DNA from: CALFMR01 sp035550595
GTDB taxonomy: Bacteria > Acidobacteriota > Vicinamibacteria > Vicinamibacterales > SCN-69-37
DNA: 20,343 nt
Direction: 5' to 3'
Assembly (NCBI GenBank): GCA_035550595.1
Contig: DASZOV010000064.1
Location: 1-20,343 of the forward strand
Positions within the stretch are counted from its first letter, which is position 1. Every line of letters begins with the position of its first letter. The translations under genes were made by a program, and so were the position numbers. Under the pieces are notes generated by a model, which did no database searches, had not been told where the DNA came from, and saw only the letters and a program-made list of their open reading frames with translations. Positions 1 through 5,999 of this stretch are shown here, in pieces.

Positions 1-87
1 CCGTCATGGTCCGCGCTCATGGTGAGCCGCGACGCCTGCTACGAACGGCTGGCGCTCCTGTACTATCGCTGGCGTGGCTGGATCTGA
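1..87 (+). CDS. C-terminal tail of an unidentified upstream protein (partial)
   Basis: Frame 1 is open from the window edge to a TGA at 85-87 and encodes the last 28 residues of a protein, ending in YYRWRGWI. Its stop lies inside the next gene, whose GTG start is at 74, so the two overlap by 14 bp and are probably translationally coupled. The piece is too short to name. Its place directly ahead of a GT4 glycosyltransferase makes another glycosyltransferase or EPS enzyme likely, but that is context only. Confidence 0.55.
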   Translation, partial: PSWSALMVSRDACYERLALLYYRWRGWI

Positions 88-1192
88 CCGGCGGCCGCGC
101 GTCCTCCAGGTCGTGCTCAGCCTGAATCCCGGCGGGACGGAACGGCTCGTCATCGACCTCGTCACGCGCCTGCACGCGGACATCCCGATGGCGGTGTGCT
201 GCCTGGACGAACCGGGTGCGTGGGCCCATGAGGTGGAACGGCTGGGCGTCGGCGTCACCGTGCTCGGCCGGCGGCCGGGATTCCACCCATCGCTCGGCAC
301 CGCAATCGCGCGAGCGGCGGCGCGGCACGGGGCCACGACGATGCACGCGCATCACTATTCACCGTATGTCTACAGCGCGATCGCGCGAGTTCGGCGACCG
401 GCGATGCACCTCGTCTTCACCGAACACGGCCGTGTGTCCGACGCACCGCCGTCGGCGAAGCGCCGGATCGCGAACTTCGTGATCGCACGCATGGCCACCG
501 ACGCGTTCGCGGTGTCGGCGGATCTGCGAACACATCTCCTGGCCGAAGGCTTTCCGGCGCGCGCGATGGGCGTCATTCACAACGGCATCGATATCGGACC
601 GCTGCCCTCGGATGCCGAGCGGGAGAGCGTTCGCCATGACCTCGGCGTCGACGTGCACACGCTCGTCGTCGGGACCATCGCGCGGCTCGATCCGGTCAAA
701 CATCTCGAAGCGCTCATCGAGGCTGCTGCGCAGGCGCGCGCCGGCGATGGTGCGTCCATCCTCGTGGTCGTCATCGGCGATGGTCCGGAACGAGGCGCGC
801 TCGAACGGCGCGCGGCCGAACTCGGCGTCGGCGACCACGTTCGCTTCCTCGGGCGCCGAGACGACGCACGACGATGGCTCGCGGGCATGGACGTGTACGT
901 CAACTCGTCGGTGAGTGAAGGCATCTCGCTCACGATCCTCGAGGCCATGGCGGCGGGACTGCCGGTCGTCGCCACGCGCGTGGGCGGCACGCCGGAGGTC
1001 GTCGACGAGACGTCGGGCGTGCTGGTGCCGCCGCGCGACGTTCCCGCGCTCACCGGCGCGCTGACCGCGCTCGCCTCCGACGCATCGCGACGCCGTGCGC
1101 TCGGTGCGGCCGCGCGCCAGCGCGTCGAGTCGGCGTTCACGCTCGATCGCATGGTCGCGGCTTACCGGCGCATCTACGAGAGGACGGCCTGA
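74..1192 (+). CDS. GT4-family glycosyltransferase, exosortase/PEP-CTERM EPS-associated type
   Basis: A 372-residue GT-B fold glycosyltransferase that should transfer a sugar from an NDP donor onto a growing exopolysaccharide at the cytoplasmic face of the membrane. The N-terminal domain opens with VLQVVLSLNPGGTERLV (about residues 9-25), the usual glycine loop of these enzymes. The C-terminal Glycos_transf_1 domain has VGTIARLDPVKH, VVIGDGPER and the E-x7-E donor-binding motif SEGISLTILEA with E282 and E290. The start is GTG, overlapping the upstream stop by 14 bp; no clear Shine-Dalgarno is visible and the conserved fold begins at residue 9, so there is little room for a later start. It resembles the PEP-CTERM/EpsH1-associated sugar transferase family (TIGR03088-like), and the downstream amidotransferase starts 3 bp after its stop. 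The exact sugar is unknown. Confidence 0.92.
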   Translation: MAGSDRRPRVLQVVLSLNPGGTERLVIDLVTRLHADIPMAVCCLDEPGAWAHEVERLGVGVTVLGRRPGFHPSLGTAIARAAARHGATTMHAHHYSPYVYSAIARVRRPAMHLVFTEHGRVSDAPPSAKRRIANFVIARMATDAFAVSADLRTHLLAEGFPARAMGVIHNGIDIGPLPSDAERESVRHDLGVDVHTLVVGTIARLDPVKHLEALIEAAAQARAGDGASILVVVIGDGPERGALERRAAELGVGDHVRFLGRRDDARRWLAGMDVYVNSSVSEGISLTILEAMAAGLPVVATRVGGTPEVVDETSGVLVPPRDVPALTGALTALASDASRRRALGAAARQRVESAFTLDRMVAAYRRIYERTA

Positions 1193-1195
1193 ACG

Positions 1196-3082
1196 ATGTG
1201 CGGCATCTCGGGTCTCTTCAACGCGGATGCCCCCCTTCCGCCCGGCGCCCGCGCCATCGTCGAGGCGATGAACGGCGCGATCGCGCATCGCGGTCCGGAT
1301 GGGGACGGGTTCTTCGAACACGAACGGGCCGTGCTCGGCCATCGTCGTCTGGCCATCATCGACATCGCGCGCGGCCATCAGCCGATGGCGAACGAAGACG
1401 AATCGTGCTGGATCGTCTTCAACGGCGAAATCTACAACCATCACGATCTCCGGCCGATCCTCGAAGCCAAGGGCCATCGGTTCCGAACGTCGTGCGACAC
1501 GGAAGTCATCCTGCACGGCTACGAGGAATTCGGCGCGGCCATCGTCGATCGGCTGGAGGGGATGTTCGCGTTCGCGATCTTCGATGGACGACGACGCGAG
1601 CTGTTCGCGGCGCGCGATCGGCTCGGCAAGAAGCCGTTCTTCTATACGACCGCCGCGGGCGTTTTTCATTTCGCGAGCGAACTGCCGGCGCTCACACAGT
1701 CGCCGCTGTGGTCACCGGAGATCGACGCGACGGCACTCGAAGGCTATTTCTCGCTCGGCTACGTGCTCGCGCCGGCGACGATCTATCGCGGCGTGCAGAA
1801 ACTCGAGCCCGGCCACTGGCTGCGTGTCTCGAAGGCCGGCGTCGAAACCCGATCGTACTGGGACATCACCGAGTTCAACACGGACGACCGGTCAGACGAT
1901 GCGCTCGTCGCCGACATCGACACGACGCTTCGCGCGGCGGTCCAGGCGCGGCTGGAAAGTGAAGTGCCGCTCGGCGCGTTCCTCAGCGGCGGCATCGACT
2001 CGGGGCTGGTCGTCTCCTACATGGCCGAGGCGCTCGGCGATCGGCTCGTGACGACGTCGGTCGGGTTCGGGGCGGCGCAGCACAGCGAGCTCGACGCCGC
2101 CGCGCTCGTGGCCGATCATTTTCACAGCCATCACTATCCGACGACGATCGAGCCGGATTTGGACCAGATTCTGACGACGATCGTGTCGCGGCTCGGCGAG
2201 CCGCTGGCCGACTCGTCGGCCATTCCGACCTGGTACGTCTCGAAGGCCGCGCGCGAGCACGTCACGGTCGCGCTCAGCGGCGACGGCGGCGACGAGAGCT
2301 TCGCGGGGTACGACTTCCGGTACGTGCCGCATGCGATGGAAGGCGCGGCGCGGCGGTTGCTACCCGGCCCGCTCAGCCGATGGGCCGGCGGCTTGGGCGC
2401 GCGGTGGCCGCGGTCGCCGAAACTACCGAAGCCGCTTCGCGCCGGGACGCTGCTCGAGAATCTCGCCGGCGACGCGGCGTCGGCCTACTACGCCGATCTG
2501 ACGTTCCTCAAACCTCGCGATACGCGGCGTCTGCTCGGCCTCGGTGGCGACGTGGGGCTCGACGGCCATCCGATCTACGAGGCGGTCACCGCGGCCTATC
2601 GGCGCGGACCGGCCGGCGATCCGGTGCAACAAGCCGAATACGCGGACCTGAAGATCTACCTGCCGAACGACCCGCTCGTGAAGGTCGACCGGATGAGCAT
2701 GGCGCACGGCCTCGAGGTGCGGTGTCCGCTGCTCGACCGCCGCCTCGTCGAGCTGGCGTTCCGGATCCCGTCTGCGCGCAAGCAGACGTGGCGCGAGAGC
2801 AAGCGGCTCCTGCGCATGCTGGCACGGCGGCGGCTGCCGACGGGTCTGTGGCGGCTCCCCAAGCGCGGGTTCCACGCGCCGGTCGGGGCCTGGATCGCGG
2901 GCGCGCACGCCGCGATCTTCCGCGACGACGTGCTCGGGGGCGGGAATGCGATTGGCGCAGCCGTGGACGTGAACGACCTGACACGCCGCTTCGACGACCA
3001 TCGGGCCGGAACGCGTGATGAGGGCTATGCCCTGTGGGCGGCCTGGGTGCTCGAACGATGGCTCCGAACGGTGCGGCGTTGA
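1196..3082 (+). CDS. Exosortase A system-associated amidotransferase (asparagine synthase-like)
   Basis: A 628-residue class II glutamine amidotransferase of the asparagine synthase (glutamine-hydrolysing) superfamily. Met is followed directly by Cys2 (MCGISGLFN), the Ntn nucleophile exposed after Met removal; the glutaminase domain runs to about residue 190. The synthetase domain carries the PPi-loop SGGIDS at 264-269, SGDGGDE further on, and KVDRMSMAHGLEVRCPLLD at 496-514. Length and position fit the XrtA-associated amidotransferase family (TIGR03108-like), found next to EPS genes in exosortase genomes. By inference it amidates a polysaccharide precursor or another small molecule rather than making asparagine. 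The start lies 3 bp after the glycosyltransferase stop with a GAGAGG-like ribosome site ahead. A 243-bp non-coding gap follows, so it may be last in its transcription unit. Confidence 0.93.
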   Translation: MCGISGLFNADAPLPPGARAIVEAMNGAIAHRGPDGDGFFEHERAVLGHRRLAIIDIARGHQPMANEDESCWIVFNGEIYNHHDLRPILEAKGHRFRTSCDTEVILHGYEEFGAAIVDRLEGMFAFAIFDGRRRELFAARDRLGKKPFFYTTAAGVFHFASELPALTQSPLWSPEIDATALEGYFSLGYVLAPATIYRGVQKLEPGHWLRVSKAGVETRSYWDITEFNTDDRSDDALVADIDTTLRAAVQARLESEVPLGAFLSGGIDSGLVVSYMAEALGDRLVTTSVGFGAAQHSELDAAALVADHFHSHHYPTTIEPDLDQILTTIVSRLGEPLADSSAIPTWYVSKAAREHVTVALSGDGGDESFAGYDFRYVPHAMEGAARRLLPGPLSRWAGGLGARWPRSPKLPKPLRAGTLLENLAGDAASAYYADLTFLKPRDTRRLLGLGGDVGLDGHPIYEAVTAAYRRGPAGDPVQQAEYADLKIYLPNDPLVKVDRMSMAHGLEVRCPLLDRRLVELAFRIPSARKQTWRESKRLLRMLARRRLPTGLWRLPKRGFHAPVGAWIAGAHAAIFRDDVLGGGNAIGAAVDVNDLTRRFDDHRAGTRDEGYALWAAWVLERWLRTVRR

Positions 3083-3153
3083 CCGGAAATCAATGCGTCT
3101 TCCTCCAGGCAGACTTCTTTCTGCTGTTCGACGCTGGCGACCGGCCATCGATG

Positions 3154-3192
3154 ATGGATGTCTCCAAGCCACTGGTGGCGGTAAACATCCAT
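3154..3192. repeat. Nested inverted repeat upstream of the PEP-CTERM promoter
   Basis: The 8-bp arms ATGGATGT (3154-3161) and ACATCCAT (3185-3192) are perfectly complementary. Between them sits a second dyad, GCCAC-TG-GTGGC (3168-3179), separated from the outer arms by 6 and 5 unpaired bases. As RNA it would fold as a stem, an internal loop and a short hairpin; as DNA it is a symmetric site whose right edge is about 42 bp upstream of the -24 element of the candidate sigma-54 promoter, a plausible place for an enhancer-binding protein. It matches no riboswitch class I can identify. Confidence 0.4.
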
Positions 3193-3234
3193 GTGGGTTG
3201 AGCTTACAGCGCGACGGCACCCCTTGGACGGCGC

Positions 3235-3250
3235 TGGCCCCCAAATTGCT
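3235..3250 (+). promoter_or_regulatory. Candidate sigma-54 (RpoN) -24/-12 promoter for the PEP-CTERM gene
   Basis: TGGCCCCCAAATTGCT matches the consensus TGGCAC-N5-TTGCW with the invariant GG (3236-3237) and GC (3248-3249) in exact register; only the A at position 5 of the -24 box differs within the core. A start of transcription is expected near 3261, giving a leader of about 65 nt before the ATG at 3326. From memory, PEP-CTERM gene expression in Zoogloea depends on RpoN and the PrsK/PrsR pair, so this promoter type fits the system. No transcript data are available here. Confidence 0.6.
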
Positions 3251-3325
3251 CATAGGAGGACCGACGAGAGCGCCATCGGGCGCCTCGAACATCTTCTAGA
3301 GACGCGGAGAAGGCTGGCAACCAAC

Positions 3326-4168
3326 ATGTTGAAGCGATTTTCATTCACCCTCGGGCTCCTGGCCATGGCGACCACGGCATGGGCTTCGCCTGTCACGATT
3401 TCCAGCATTGGCGGCGGCTGGTCGAACCCCACGCCTGGCAACGGCCATGGCGTGTGCGTGGACATCGACAATAGCAACGGCAGCCAGACCGACTCGGTGT
3501 CGTGGAACGGCGACCAGTATTTGGGCGCCTATCTGGGCGGCGAGGACGGCTGCGGGATTCCCGATAACGGCATCGCCGGATACTTTGGCTACGGCACGAC
3601 GACTCCGACGAGCGGCTACACGTTCGATCCGGTCAACACGTCCTACACGTTTCCGTCGCCCGACGCGCTGAATCAGCCGTTCGACCTGGGCACGTTCACG
3701 CACCTGAACGTCGTCGTCGAAGCGGCCATCACGTCGGTCGTCTATGACCTGTCGTTCCACACGAATGGTTCCCCGCACAACTTCACGACGTCGCTGCTCT
3801 TCAACCACAACGAGACGCCGAACGACGGCGTCTGCGAAGATGGCGGCCCGTCGAATCAGCCGGGTGGCGCCTGCGATGACTTCGTGACGGTTTCACCGGT
3901 GCTGAACGCGGTCATCACGTCGGGTCTGGACACGTATTACTTCTCGCTCCTCGGCTTCTCGACCGACGGTGGCGTGACGTTCAACAACGCGTTCGAGTCG
4001 CCGGAGAACCAGAACAACTCGGGTGACCTCTACGCCATTCTCACGTCGACGCCGTTCAACCCGGTGCCCGAGCCGACGACACTCGTGCTGCTCGGAACCG
4101 GCCTGATGGGCCTGGCCACAGCGACGCGGCGCCGGCTGCGCAACCGCGCGCGCCGGAACCAGAACTAG
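3326..4168 (+). CDS. PEP-CTERM sorting domain-containing protein (THxN-like motif)
   Basis: A 280-residue secreted protein and likely substrate of the exosortase encoded next to it. A Sec signal peptide covers residues 1-20 (positive MLKRF, hydrophobic core, AWA cleavage site). The C-terminus is a full PEP-CTERM tripartite signal: VPEPTT at 247-252, a hydrophobic helix to about 267, and an arginine-rich tail ending at 280. The middle is rich in Asn, Thr, Ser and Gly, has four spaced Cys-containing segments, and includes FDLGTFTHLN with THLN at 125-128, resembling the THxN/choice-of-anchor PEP-CTERM families. The reading frame is open upstream to 3191, but the signal peptide fixes the start at ATG 3326, with AGAAGG at 3308-3313 as a somewhat distant ribosome site. 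Flanked by a sigma-54-like promoter and a strong terminator, it appears monocistronic. Its role is probably a matrix or surface protein; no enzymatic domain is seen. Confidence 0.93.
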   Translation: MLKRFSFTLGLLAMATTAWASPVTISSIGGGWSNPTPGNGHGVCVDIDNSNGSQTDSVSWNGDQYLGAYLGGEDGCGIPDNGIAGYFGYGTTTPTSGYTFDPVNTSYTFPSPDALNQPFDLGTFTHLNVVVEAAITSVVYDLSFHTNGSPHNFTTSLLFNHNETPNDGVCEDGGPSNQPGGACDDFVTVSPVLNAVITSGLDTYYFSLLGFSTDGGVTFNNAFESPENQNNSGDLYAILTSTPFNPVPEPTTLVLLGTGLMGLATATRRRLRNRARRNQN

Positions 4169-4190
4169 CGTTCTTCTCCGGTCTCGACCG

Positions 4191-4232
4191 AAAAGGGCGG
4201 CTCCTCCCCAGGCCGCCCTTTTCTTTTTCTTC
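4191..4232 (+). terminator. Intrinsic terminator of the PEP-CTERM gene
   Basis: A perfect 11-bp stem, AAAAGGGCGGC (4191-4201) with GCCGCCCTTTT (4212-4222), closes a 10-nt loop and is followed by CTTTTTCTT. It begins 22 bp after the PEP-CTERM stop. The A-tract/T-tract symmetry means it could work on either strand. It separates the PEP-CTERM gene from the exosortase operon. Confidence 0.9.
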
Positions 4233-4328
4233 CCAGTTTCTCTTCTCGTCTTCCCCGTCGTCACGCATTCTCTCGGTCGCCCGCCAAAGGGCGCCTGAAC
4301 CGCAGACGTCCACGGATTTTAGTCTTCC

Positions 4329-4347
4329 CAACAGATGACGTTTGTTG
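4329..4347. repeat. Dyad CAACA-N9-TGTTG upstream of exosortase
   Basis: The arms CAACA (4329-4333) and TGTTG (4343-4347) are complementary and lie about 77 bp upstream of the candidate -24 element at 4424, inside the AT-richer part of the intergenic region. It is a possible activator site; short arms make chance occurrence possible. Confidence 0.25.
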
Positions 4348-4382
4348 ATGCACAGCGCGACACTTACGGCCTAAGCTAATGG

Positions 4383-4399
4383 GAACAAACGACTTGTTC
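4383..4399. repeat. Dyad GAACAA-N5-TTGTTC upstream of exosortase
   Basis: GAACAA (4383-4388) and TTGTTC (4394-4399) form a perfect 6-bp inverted repeat with a 5-bp spacer, about 25 bp upstream of the candidate -24 box. A 17-bp symmetric site like this could be an operator or activator-binding site; it is close to the promoter for a classical enhancer-binding protein, so a repressor or other regulator is equally possible. Confidence 0.35.
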
Positions 4400-4423
4400 G
4401 TCAGACCCATCTTCCTACGGTCT

Positions 4424-4439
4424 GGGCCAGCCGTTTGCT
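4424..4439 (+). promoter_or_regulatory. Candidate sigma-54 -24/-12 element abutting the exosortase start
   Basis: GGGCCAGCCGTTTGCT keeps the GG (4425-4426) and GC (4437-4438) pair in sigma-54 register and has a perfect TTGCT -12 box; the -24 box is GGGCCAG against TGGCACG. Transcription would begin near 4450, which is inside the longest exosortase reading frame, so the first ATG at 4440 would not be in that transcript. Weaker than the element at 3235, but the co-occurrence of two is notable. Confidence 0.4.
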
Positions 4440-5312
4440 ATGGTGTGGCAAGGCATGTCACGTGGGCTGGCGATGCGCATCGGTGCAGTCATGGCGGTCG
4501 GAACCGGCGTCGCCCTGTACTGGCCGGTCATCACGAAACTCGTCCATGACTGGCTGCACGACGACAACTATTCGCACGGCATCCTGATCGTGCCGCTGGC
4601 CGCCTTCTTCGTCTGGGAACGCCGGCGCCGTCTGGCCATGACACCCGACGCGCCACGGGTCTGGGGACTCGCGGTCGTCGTCTTCGGACTGGTGATGCTC
4701 CTCGCCGGACAGCTCGGCGCCGAGTTGTTCCTGGGGCGAGCGTCGATGTTGTTCGTCCTGGCGGGTGCGGTCGTGTTCCTGCGCGGGACGGCCGCCCTGA
4801 AGGTGCTGACGTTTCCGCTGGCGTTCCTCGTGTTGATGATTCCGTTGCCCGCCATCATCTTCAACCAGATTGCCTTTCCGCTGCAGCTCCTGGCCTCGCG
4901 GGCGGGAGAAGCCGCCTTGTCGCTCTCGGGCATCCCGGTGCTGCGCGAGGGCAACGTGATCGTGCTGGCGCACATCACGCTCGAGGTGGCCGAGGCCTGC
5001 AGCGGCATCCGCGCGCTGGTGTCGCTCCTGACGCTCGGCATCGTCTACGGCTATTTCACGGACGACCGCGCCGGCGTGCGGACGATCATCGCGCTCGCGA
5101 CCATCCCCATCGCCATCGTGGCCAACGCGGCACGAGTAGCGGGGACGGGCATTGCCGCGCAGTACTTCGGCGAGCGCGCCGCGCAGGGGTTCTTCCACAC
5201 GTTCTCGGGCTGGCTCGTGTTCGTGGCGGCCTTCGCGATGCTGTTCGCCGTCGGCCGCACGATTGAGTGGCTCGCGCCGCCGCAGGCGACGCCGAGGGCC
5301 GCGGCGGCATAG
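4440..5312 (+). CDS. xrtA: Exosortase (XrtA/EpsH family)
   Basis: A 290-residue polytopic inner-membrane protein with about eight hydrophobic segments, the proposed cysteine transpeptidase that cleaves PEP-CTERM signals and transfers the protein to an unknown anchor. The expected catalytic set is present: C187 in VAEACSGIRAL, R232 in ANAARVAG and H253 in FFHTFSGW (numbering from ATG 4440). N-terminal motifs W-x2-D-x-NYSHGILIVPL (about 38-53) and FPLAFLVLMIPLP are typical of EpsH. The start is uncertain: ATG codons lie at 4440, 4455, 4473 and 4491, none with a strong ribosome site, and the sigma-54-like element ending at 4439 would favour 4455 or 4473. Here the EpsI domain is a separate gene, starting 4 bp after the stop, rather than a C-terminal fusion as in some XrtA proteins. 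Confidence 0.95.
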   Translation: MVWQGMSRGLAMRIGAVMAVGTGVALYWPVITKLVHDWLHDDNYSHGILIVPLAAFFVWERRRRLAMTPDAPRVWGLAVVVFGLVMLLAGQLGAELFLGRASMLFVLAGAVVFLRGTAALKVLTFPLAFLVLMIPLPAIIFNQIAFPLQLLASRAGEAALSLSGIPVLREGNVIVLAHITLEVAEACSGIRALVSLLTLGIVYGYFTDDRAGVRTIIALATIPIAIVANAARVAGTGIAAQYFGERAAQGFFHTFSGWLVFVAAFAMLFAVGRTIEWLAPPQATPRAAAA

Positions 5313-5316
5313 GGTG

Positions 5317-5958
5317 ATGACTCGACGCCTCCTCGTCCTGGTGTTGTGTTTTCTGGCGACCATGGCGCTCGCGCGCCGTGGACTCGAGCCCGAACCGGTG
5401 CCCACGCGGCGGCCGCTCACCGAGCTGCCGGAGCGCATCGGCGGATGGCGGGCCGAAGCGGCGCCGCCGTTCACGAACGATGTCCTGCAGATGTTGGGTG
5501 TCGACGAATACGTGAACCGCATCTACGCCGAACCGTCCGAGGGCGCGGTGGCGCTCTACATCGGGTACTACAGGAGCCAGCGACAGGGCGACACGATTCA
5601 TTCGCCGCTCAACTGTCTCCCGGGTGCGGGCTGGCAGCCCATCTCGACGGCGCGAACAGAAATTCCCGTCGCCGGACACGCGCCGCTGACCGTGAACCGC
5701 TTCGTGATCGAGAAAGGACTGGATCGTCAGGTGGTGCTCTACTGGTACCAGAGCCACGGCCGGGTCATCGCGAGCGAGTACTGGAGCAAGATTTTCATGG
5801 TGTACGACGGCGTGCGGCTGAACCGGTCCGACGCGGCGATGGTGCGAGTCATCAGCCCGATTCTGCCGAGTGCCGATGGCGAGCGCGCGGCCGAGGCCCG
5901 GACGCGGGCGTTCACGCAGGCGCTGTTTCCGACGCTGGACGCGTACCTGCCGTCCTAG
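5317..5958 (+). CDS. epsI: EpsI family protein (DUF3485), exosortase partner
   Basis: A 213-residue protein with one N-terminal hydrophobic segment (LLVLVLCFLATMALA) that should anchor it in or send it across the inner membrane. The EpsI/DUF3485 core is clear: the opening LTELPERIGGWR, then YIGYYRSQRQGDTIHSP and the hallmark NCLPGAGW with C100, then VNRFVIEKG and VLYWYQSHGR. EpsI is regularly paired or fused with exosortases, and its precise biochemical job is not established; the conserved Cys suggests a role in the transpeptidation or in handling the anchor. The ATG at 5317 is 4 bp after the exosortase stop; an in-frame GTG directly before it (5314) is an alternative start. The frame stays open further upstream inside the exosortase gene, but that part is not EpsI-like. 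Confidence 0.93.
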   Translation: MTRRLLVLVLCFLATMALARRGLEPEPVPTRRPLTELPERIGGWRAEAAPPFTNDVLQMLGVDEYVNRIYAEPSEGAVALYIGYYRSQRQGDTIHSPLNCLPGAGWQPISTARTEIPVAGHAPLTVNRFVIEKGLDRQVVLYWYQSHGRVIASEYWSKIFMVYDGVRLNRSDAAMVRVISPILPSADGERAAEARTRAFTQALFPTLDAYLPS

Positions 5959-5999
5959 ACATTCGTGCCCGGGACCGCGATCGACCGTCGAAAGTGAGG

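Noticed and set aside
359..1669. Long antisense open frame (436 codons) opposite the GT4 and amidotransferase genes
   Set aside because: Charged low-complexity translation rich in Arg, Asp and Glu, the usual mirror of GC-rich coding DNA; the plus-strand genes have complete motifs.
3168..3179. GCCACTG motif recalling part of a cobalamin riboswitch
   Set aside because: The rest of the B12 element and box are absent, and the downstream gene has no B12 connection.
3254..3259. Perfect AGGAGG ribosome-binding sequence
   Set aside because: No ATG, GTG or TTG lies at a useful distance downstream, and it falls just before the predicted sigma-54 transcription start, so it would not be in that mRNA.
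3270..3283. Small hairpin GCGCC-ATCG-GGCGC in the PEP-CTERM leader
   Set aside because: Only five base pairs in GC-rich DNA and too far from the start codon to call a regulator.
3015..3299. Open frame of 94 codons across the amidotransferase end and the gap
   Set aside because: No recognisable domain; half overlaps the amidotransferase in another frame, and the rest covers the regulatory region.
4365..4377. CTTA...TAAG mini-dyad in the exosortase upstream region
   Set aside because: Four-base arms are expected by chance; not related to the two better dyads nearby.
5346..5999. N-terminal extension of the TPR lipoprotein frame
   Set aside because: Lies wholly in epsI in another frame; the lipoprotein signal places the real start at 6000 or 6006.
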